Assembly (NCBI GenBank): GCA_013330015.1
Contig: DUJC01000082.1
Coordinates: 7,406 to 21,540, forward strand
Length of the DNA stretch: 14,135 nt
Direction of reading: 5' to 3'
Origin: Candidatus Poseidoniaceae archaeon
Lineage (GTDB): Archaea > Thermoplasmatota > Poseidoniia > Poseidoniales > Poseidoniaceae
In this document: in pieces, positions 13,946-14,135 of the stretch
How positions within the stretch are numbered: the stretch's first letter is position 1
Layout of the letters: the number at the start of each line of letters is the position of its first letter
The notes under the pieces: model-generated
Database searches by the model: none
Told to the model about the DNA's origin: nothing
The model's input: only the letters and a program-made list of their open reading frames with translations
Made by a program: the position numbers and the translations under genes

Positions 13946-14135
13946 ATGGAAAACCCATTCAACACGTTAACTACATTATCCGTTACGCGACCCAAGGCGA
14001 CGATTGCTTCAATTATCGTCATCACCCTAACCCTCTCTTCGATGGCCCGGTTCATCGATTTCGATAACAGTGAAGATGCATTTTATCCTCAAAACGATAC
14101 GACTGAATTGTTGTATGAGATTGAAGATCGCTATC
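13946..14135 (+). CDS. RND/MMPL-family membrane transporter, N-terminal fragment cut by the window edge
   Basis: Only the first 63 codons are present and the frame is open to the end of the window. After a short cytoplasmic start (MENPFNTLTTLSVTRPK) comes one hydrophobic segment (residues 18-33, ATIASIIVITLTLSSM), then MARFIDFDNSEDAFYPQND and LLYEIEDRY. This matches the opening of RND-superfamily MMPL/SSD proteins, where helix 1 is followed by a soluble loop starting with a short D-x-D-x-x-x-x-F-x-P box and a helix with a conserved ExxF/Y. Such proteins are usually 700-1100 residues and export lipids or other hydrophobic compounds using ion gradients; the substrate cannot be told from this fragment. 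The ATG is set by the TATA box 26 nt upstream. It is divergent from the Rieske gene across 105 nt. Confidence 0.75.
   Translation, partial: MENPFNTLTTLSVTRPKATIASIIVITLTLSSMARFIDFDNSEDAFYPQNDTTELLYEIEDRY

Noticed and set aside
13873..14067. 64-codon plus-strand frame at the right end
   Set aside because: It begins before the TATA box of the transporter gene and overlaps it in another frame; the RND/MMPL-like frame fits a known family.

Overview
The window looks like a piece of a marine, probably Thermoplasmatota-type archaeal chromosome (Poseidoniales, the marine Group II lineage, is my best guess). The grounds are an archaea-specific CTP-dependent riboflavin kinase, TATA-box promoters instead of bacterial -35/-10 pairs, several apparently leaderless genes, DUF835 and DUF309 proteins, and very compact packing (ATGA overlaps, convergent stop codons that abut with no gap). 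Taxonomy is inference from gene content; no rRNA or tRNA is present and I found no CRISPR array, insertion sequence or attachment site.

Layout. (1) Bases 1-4261, + strand: an iron-sulfur cluster assembly operon, sufB (5' end cut off by the window) - sufD - sufS - sufE - MIP18/SufT-like, each gene touching or nearly touching the next. SufS and SufE would supply persulfide sulfur, the SufB/SufD scaffold would build the cluster, and the MIP18-family protein would help maturation or transfer. The ATPase gene sufC is not in the window and may lie just upstream. (2) 4262-6012: ribK (- strand, convergent with the suf operon) and a Kbl-like alpha-oxoamine synthase (+ strand) share a divergent promoter region. 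(3) 6033-8197, - strand: four poorly known genes in a row, a DUF309 protein, two small membrane proteins and a 119-residue protein. (4) 8259-12213, + strand: a three-gene operon divergent from the DUF309 gene, coding for a DUF835 protein with a long disordered tail, a DnaA-like AAA+ ATPase without the DnaA DNA-binding domain, and a YkgJ-type CxxxCxxCC metal-binding protein. This is the most unusual part of the window. (5) 12299-13465: a citrate synthase that resembles the mitochondrial type more than the common bacterial type; convergent with it is a small Rieske-type [2Fe-2S] protein (13466-13840). (6) From 13946 a leaderless gene for an RND/MMPL-type membrane transporter runs off the right edge.

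Functionally the two ends share an Fe-S theme (Suf assembly; a Rieske protein and a cysteine-rich protein as possible clients). Promoters seem to fall into two spacing classes: TATA box about 24-26 nt before the ATG (leaderless: DUF309, Rieske, RND genes) and TATA box about 34-37 nt before the start with a GGTGAG-like ribosome binding site directly ahead of it (kbl, DUF835, citrate synthase). There is no gene-free stretch longer than about 110 bases.
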